A stretch of DNA of 64,000 nucleotides. It comes from Pyrenopolyporus hunteri (lineage: Eukaryota > Ascomycota > Sordariomycetes > Xylariales > Hypoxylaceae). The notes under the pieces are model-generated. The model was not told where the DNA came from. It made no database searches and saw only the letters and a list, made by a program, of their open reading frames with translations. Positions 61,601 through 64,000 of this stretch are shown piece after piece (within the stretch, counting starts at the first letter, position 1; each line of letters begins with the position of its first letter). A program made the position numbers and the translations under genes. The stretch covers positions 140,773 to 204,772 of the forward strand of contig CADCXC010000020.1 in NCBI GenBank assembly GCA_902806595.1. The letters are read 5' to 3'.

Positions 61601-61786
61601 TACTTTGATGATCTTAATTATTTTATCTTTAATTTGTTTTTGTCGCCGAAAGCGGTGAATAACCGTTTATTATTATACTTGATAAATTTGATAGCCGTGC
61701 CTTTATCGGGAGTACAAAGTCATAGTGGACCTAGTGTTGATTTAGCTATATTTGCCCTACATCTTTCAGGGGTTAGTTCCTTACTT
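46649..61786 (+). CDS. cox1: Cytochrome c oxidase subunit 1, partial (exons 1-7)
   Basis: Exons: 46649-46889, 49462-49509, 52042-52082, 56100-56140, 57657-57750, 60284-60301 (18 nt), 61700-61786; the remainder lies beyond the window. The catalytic haem-copper subunit of complex IV. Landmarks: [123 protein letters not shown]. The start is the first of three in-frame ATGs (46649, 46655, 46661). The N terminus (about 40 residues before NAKDIG) is longer than usual. Confidence 0.93.
47291..49252 (+). pseudogene. Group II reverse transcriptase of cox1 intron 1, frameshifted
   Basis: Frame 1 carries [19 protein letters not shown] (about 47503), [20 protein letters not shown] (about 47640), [44 protein letters not shown] and [13 protein letters not shown] (about 48302). 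A one-base shift around 48330-48350 (GGTGGCGGG) then moves the rest to frame 2: [19 protein letters not shown], the maturase region, and a full HNH ([29 protein letters not shown]) ending at 49252. It needs a frameshift to act. Its first frame is not continuous with exon 1, which stays open only to 47398. Confidence 0.82.
49364..49397 (+). ncRNA. Group II domain V, cox1 intron 1
   Basis: 34 nt, GAGCCGTATGCGGTGAAAGT to ACGTACGGTTC, the textbook domain V form. Confidence 0.92.
49510..51899 (+). CDS. Group II reverse transcriptase/maturase-HNH, cox1 intron 2
   Basis: A frame of about 796 codons continuous with cox1 exon 2. RT motifs: [20 protein letters not shown] near 50140, [20 protein letters not shown] near 50260, [12 protein letters not shown] near 50395, [15 protein letters not shown] near 50475, [13 protein letters not shown] near 50638 and [14 protein letters not shown] near 50908. 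The thumb/X region follows ([16 protein letters not shown]), then HNH ([35 protein letters not shown]). No lesions seen; the only intact group II protein here, so it may serve the sister introns. Confidence 0.92.
51967..52000 (+). ncRNA. Group II domain V, cox1 intron 2
   Basis: 34 nt, GAGCCGTATGACTGGTGACA to CACGTACGGTTC. Confidence 0.9.
52083..53418 (+). pseudogene. Unknown membrane ORF fused to cox1 exon 3, frameshifted by a tandem repeat
   Basis: In frame with exon 3, it encodes a basic leader (residues like [28 protein letters not shown]), hydrophobic helices ([37 protein letters not shown]), then [19 protein letters not shown] 91-bp tandem duplication (units from 52713 and 52804) shifts the frame; the second copy continues ([20 protein letters not shown]... 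[16 protein letters not shown]) to TAA 53416-53418. I do not recognise the family. Before the duplication it was one protein of about 420 residues. Confidence 0.6.
52713..52894. repeat. 91-bp tandem duplication
   Basis: GATCGGGATGATGTATCATC at 52713 and GATCGGGACGATGTGCCATC at 52804 begin two units that both continue ...AAACCAGGTAAAAGTA and AATACTTTATTTATG. 91 is not a multiple of three, so the host ORF is broken. Confidence 0.85.
53614..54462 (+). CDS. Degenerate LAGLIDADG endonuclease of cox1 intron 3
   Basis: A frame of about 282 residues from the ATG at 53614. Motif 1 is [14 protein letters not shown] near 53705 and motif 2 is [14 protein letters not shown] near 54041. Family segments [17 protein letters not shown] (LAGLIDADG of the cox1 intron type). 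Motif 1 lacks the Gly-Asp-Gly acid. Upstream the same frame is open to a TAA near 53520 and clearly coding ([16 protein letters not shown]), so the N terminus was probably lost to a stop. Confidence 0.7.
54796..55839 (+). CDS. LAGLIDADG endonuclease fused to a duplicate of cox1 exon 4 start
   Basis: The frame begins NFLLPL, identical in protein to cox1 exon 4, so splicing at the proximal acceptor (54795) would join cox1 exons 1-3 to this enzyme in frame. Motif 1 is [15 protein letters not shown] near 54950 and motif 2 is [15 protein letters not shown] near 55427; both have lost usual acidic residues. It ends VPKF-TAG. An older C-terminal tail is repeated just downstream. Confidence 0.75.
55732..55930. 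repeat. Duplicated HEG tail
   Basis: ATTTTAGAAAGTGAAGCTGA (about 55734) and ATTTTAGAAAGTAAAGCTCA (about 55832) start two units of about 98 bp. The second encodes the more typical ending ([24 protein letters not shown]) but has an A11 frameshift; the first is what the ORF now uses. Confidence 0.75.
55980..56012. repeat. GC palindrome
   Basis: CTCCCCCGGCGGC-CAT-GCC GCCGGGGGAG: a long perfect hairpin in AT-rich intron sequence, another GC cluster. Confidence 0.8.
56141..57110 (+). CDS. LAGLIDADG endonuclease of cox1 intron 4
   Basis: In frame with exon 4 to TAA 57108-57110. Motif 1 is [14 protein letters not shown] near 56302 and motif 2 is [14 protein letters not shown] near 56652, with [20 protein letters not shown] between and [13 protein letters not shown] at the end. 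Both motifs keep their acids, so it is probably active. Confidence 0.9.
56141..57656 (+). mobile_element. cox1 intron 4, group I
   Basis: The intron splits the Ala codon of GGPDMAFPR; the exon ends in C rather than T. The core follows the HEG: GCATTATGCTGGAAACCAACG near 57438, AGTAGGATCCTCAGAGACTT near 57475 and AAGACATAGTCCGTTTAGG near 57616. Confidence 0.8.
58265..59284 (+). CDS. LAGLIDADG endonuclease inserted in the cox1 intron 5 HEG
   Basis: An open frame of about 340 residues in code 4, with no ATG at the front (open from about 58265). Motif 1 is [14 protein letters not shown] near 58395 and motif 2 is [14 protein letters not shown] near 58876. It ends [16 protein letters not shown]. 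Complete domains, so likely active; it belongs to a different LAGLIDADG branch than its host. Confidence 0.82.
59285..59430. repeat. Inverted repeat at the HEG insertion edge
   Basis: AAAGTGATTTTCACTA at about 59284 and its exact reverse complement TAGTGAAAATCACTTT at about 59414, about 115 nt apart, bracketing the end of the inserted HEG and the start of the resumed host HEG. Confidence 0.75.
60302..61699 (+). mobile_element. cox1 intron 6, group I
   Basis: The intron lies between GWTLYP and PLSGVQS. The core has CTGCCAAACTCCGGAGACGCCC near 60339, GTAATCGCGGATCTAAATCA near 60459, AGAGCAACGAGTAGACGG near 60504 and AAGGTGTACTCTA near 60579. Its HEG is decayed. Confidence 0.8.
60451..61590 (+). 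pseudogene. Decayed LAGLIDADG endonuclease of cox1 intron 6
   Basis: Traces of a two-domain enzyme like cox2 i1: [17 protein letters not shown] near 60690, [10 protein letters not shown] near 61160, [16 protein letters not shown] near 61240, AGMNKGRL near 61520. Several indels and stops scatter these over all three frames. Confidence 0.8.
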
Positions 61787-61890
61787 GAATTTTCGGCTTG
61801 TGGTTGCCGCTATTATTAACCACATGAATAATTTATTATATTATTTATATTGTTTACGATATTGTTTACTATATCACTGTTATCTCTTCT

Positions 61891-62154
61891 TTGCTGATTA
61901 ATCATGAAAGTTTCACTATGCTAGTTAAATCCAATGATTCAGATACAGAATCCAATGAATATAACGGTGGCGAACGCTTCGCAGAGAATGAAGATGCCTC
62001 CTCTGGAGAGAATGACGAAGAAAATGAGATAGATAATAAGAGCAAAAATGACAATGAAGAGAATGAATTAGAGCCTGAAGAAGATCCTAGAAAACCTGGG
62101 AAGAGTTCAGGAAAAAAAGCAGGATTGGGGTCTTATTTTAGGAAGAAAGGGTAA
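61891..62154 (+). CDS. Small acidic ORF in cox1 intron 7
   Basis: 87 residues from a TTG/ATG region (ATG at 61918 is the first ATG). Highly acidic (ENDEENEIDNKSKNDNEENE) with a basic end (KPGKSSGKKAGLGSYFRKKG). No family recognised; may be the leader of the GIY-YIG gene that follows in another frame. Confidence 0.4.
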   Translation: MLINHESFTMLVKSNDSDTESNEYNGGERFAENEDASSGENDEENEIDNKSKNDNEENELEPEEDPRKPGKSSGKKAGLGSYFRKKG

Positions 62155-62224
62155 AGATGTTTTGTTCATCAATTAGCTAATACTCAAGTTAACAGTAACA
62201 AACCTGTAACTTTAAAGGTATTAA

Positions 62225-63110
62225 ATGAAAATATTAGCATATTCTAATATTTTAGTGAGCGAAGATACTTTAAATTCCTTATTAGCTATACCTAGATTAG
62301 TCTTTTATGATTTACATAAACAAGAAACCTTGGATTTAATTTACGAGAAATTGGGAACACCGCACAGTAAAATCAAAGCTCAAGGTGTATATATTTTTAC
62401 TTATTTAAGTACAGGTCAAAAATATGTGGGTTCATCCTCCCAATTAGCTTTTAGACTAAAAGGTTACTTGAATCAAACTCATAAAAGGACTGGAAAACTC
62501 TTATCTTTAATGAAAGAAGTAGGTTTATCTAAATTTAAATTAGAAGTAATATGCTTACCTTATTATCCTGAATTCAAATCAGAAATAATATTAGAGCAAT
62601 ACTTTTCCTTCCTTCCTTTAATTTAAATACTATAAGAGTTTCAAATAACCCTAGTGGATCTAATTCTAAAGCTTTATTTATGTATAATAGAGATCAATCG
62701 ATACTTTATTACTATACTACACAACAAAAAGATTTTATCTCTAAACTTAATATAAGTCATTTTACATTTACTAAACACCTTACAAATGGTACTTATTACT
62801 TAGGTAAATATTTATTTACGAGAGAAAGTAATAATACTGCTAGAGAGTCTCATATGACTTTACCTGAAATAGCTTTAATGTTAGAAAGAGACAGAGTTAA
62901 ATTTAATAAGGAAAAACCTGTTAATAGTTCAAGTAAAGCTATTGTATTAATAGACGTACAGAGTAAGGAGGAACTTTCATTTGAAAGTTTAGGACAATGT
63001 ATTAATTTCTTAAAAGTAAAGGATTTTCTGCTTCTCAAAAGACTTTAGTAAAACGTTTAAATACAGATCTATCATATAAAGGTTATATTTGTAAAACTAT
63101 AAATAAATAA
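62225..63110 (+). pseudogene. GIY-YIG endonuclease of cox1 intron 7, two frameshifts
   Basis: Nuclease part: GVYIFTYLSTGQKYVGSSSQ near 62385, ILEQYF near 62588. A frameshift at about 62605-62620 (CCTTCCTTCC) leads to the conserved NLNTIRVSNNPSGSNSKA and YNRDQSILYYY. A second near 63020 precedes the NUMOD1 end (SASQKTLVKRLNTDLSYKG). Each is a one-base slip. Confidence 0.78.
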
Positions 63111-63585
63111 ATAAATATTAATATTTTTCTTTTTTTCGCGCTTCGCTTCGCTACGCCTTCCGGGGGCAGGGTGATGTATGTGAAGAGTTAATATTCAGGT
63201 TAATAATGTATTAACTATAAAAATGAGGTTGATATAAAATTAAAACTGTATGCTGGAAGGGCTTAGTGTTTATAAGTACTAAGAAGATAAATTCTAGTAA
63301 AATCTTATAGGCTTATGCATAATCAGCAGGAAACCAATCATCAAAGTATTTGCAATACTTTTGTGTAGTAGGATCCTCAGAGACTATACGTTTTACACCA
63401 GATCGAGCTTTCGATTTGCTGAAGAGATAGTCCACAAAATTTATAACGTAATTTTATGGCTACGCATCCTATCCTAGGATTAGCCGATTAATGAGATTAC
63501 TATTATTATATTGTGTCATAACTACTATAGCTAACCCCCTGGTATAAAATTACATGAAAAACAGTAGTTTTCTGTTTATTGTGTA

Positions 63586-63900
63586 GAGCCAAACTCCGGA
63601 AAGCCCTAAAGTTCTAGTAACCAAGGATGTATAGGAAACTTTATATCCAGCTTGATTAATGACCTAAGGTATGGTAATATCACTAGAAATGAGGGAATTA
63701 GTTCCTTAAATGGGTTATCGTGGATCTAAATCAGTAATTTTAGGGCTTCGGAAGAAGAGCTAAATCTTACTGTAAAAGAGCAACGAGCAGACGGCTCTTC
63801 AGATATACTATAATCTGTAAGGTGTGCTCTAGTCGCCGGGAAATCCGGTTCTATGGTGAAACAATCATGTAGTATTTTAATTAAATTGGTATTTTATAAA
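63586..63900 (+). ncRNA. Second group I core at the right edge
   Basis: GAGCCAAACTCCGGAAAGCCC at 63586, GTTATCGTGGATCTAAATCA near 63715, AAAGAGCAACGAGCAGACGG near 63775, TAAGGTGTGCTCTAG near 63819 and CGCCGGGAAATCCGG: same family as cox2 i4. It belongs to another intron, probably in cox1. The exon between it and the previous core is not identified. Confidence 0.7.
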
Positions 63901-64000
63901 ATATAAATTTACTATGTTGATATGCGGTCCTTTGAGTTTACGTATACCGTAGACGAGTAAGACGAAGTATACTATAACAAATAGTCTTAATCTAATTTTA

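Larger units (their letters stand above)
61787..63465 (+). mobile_element. cox1 intron 7, group I
   Basis: The intron follows SGVSSLL. The core is at about 63240-63440: ACTGTATGCTGGAAGGGC, AATCAGCAGGAAACC near 63322, GGATCCTCAGAGACTATACG near 63372, GAGATAGTCCACAAAA near 63424. The 3' boundary is not certain because the next exon (GAMNFI) is not seen. GC cluster at 63138-63172. Confidence 0.65.

Overview
The window is about 64 kb of a large, intron-rich fungal mitochondrial genome. TGA is read as Trp in every mitochondrial gene, the DNA is AT-rich with scattered GC clusters, and all conserved genes lie on the + strand. Order: cox2 - accessory ORFs - trnR - trnL(?) - nad4L - nad5 (1-nt stop/start overlap) - accessory ORF - cob - trnC - cox1 (running off the right end). 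A basidiomycete is my best guess, because of the size and the short spliceosomal intron in a captured block, but the sequence does not prove it.

Introns fill most of the space: cox2 has 4, nad4L 1, nad5 5, cob 8 (the first group II), cox1 at least 7 (the first two group II). Nearly all group I introns carry LAGLIDADG or GIY-YIG homing endonuclease genes (HEGs), often read in frame from the upstream exon. The group II introns carry reverse transcriptase/maturase-HNH genes. Several exons are tiny: 11 nt in nad5, 16 and 36 nt in cob, 18 nt in cox1. Some HEGs are nested inside other HEGs.

The most unusual part is cob intron 4 (31824-39030). Instead of an HEG it holds two divergent gene pairs that look nuclear: standard genetic code, TATA boxes, palindromic promoter motifs and a 47-nt GT-AG intron. 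Pair A is a class III aminotransferase (- strand) plus a small + strand gene. Pair B is a GNAT acetyltransferase (- strand) plus a decayed relative of the small gene. Each pair is followed by a copy of the group I intron core, so the unit looks tandemly duplicated. A second GNAT, clearly related but written in the mitochondrial code, lies at 7253-8710, fused behind a degenerate atp9 and membrane segments.

A second theme is 3' tail replacement. cox2, cob/trnC, a cox1 intron HEG and two intron 3' splice junctions (cob i1, cox1 i3) each have a duplicated 3' end with an accessory ORF or HEG between or after the copies. In the two splice-junction cases the ORF is in frame with the upstream exon, so choice of acceptor could switch between the respiratory protein and the accessory protein. 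Other extras: an in-frame C-terminal extension of cob, an insertion of about 120 residues in nad5, and unknown ORFs overlapping the ends of cox2 and nad5.
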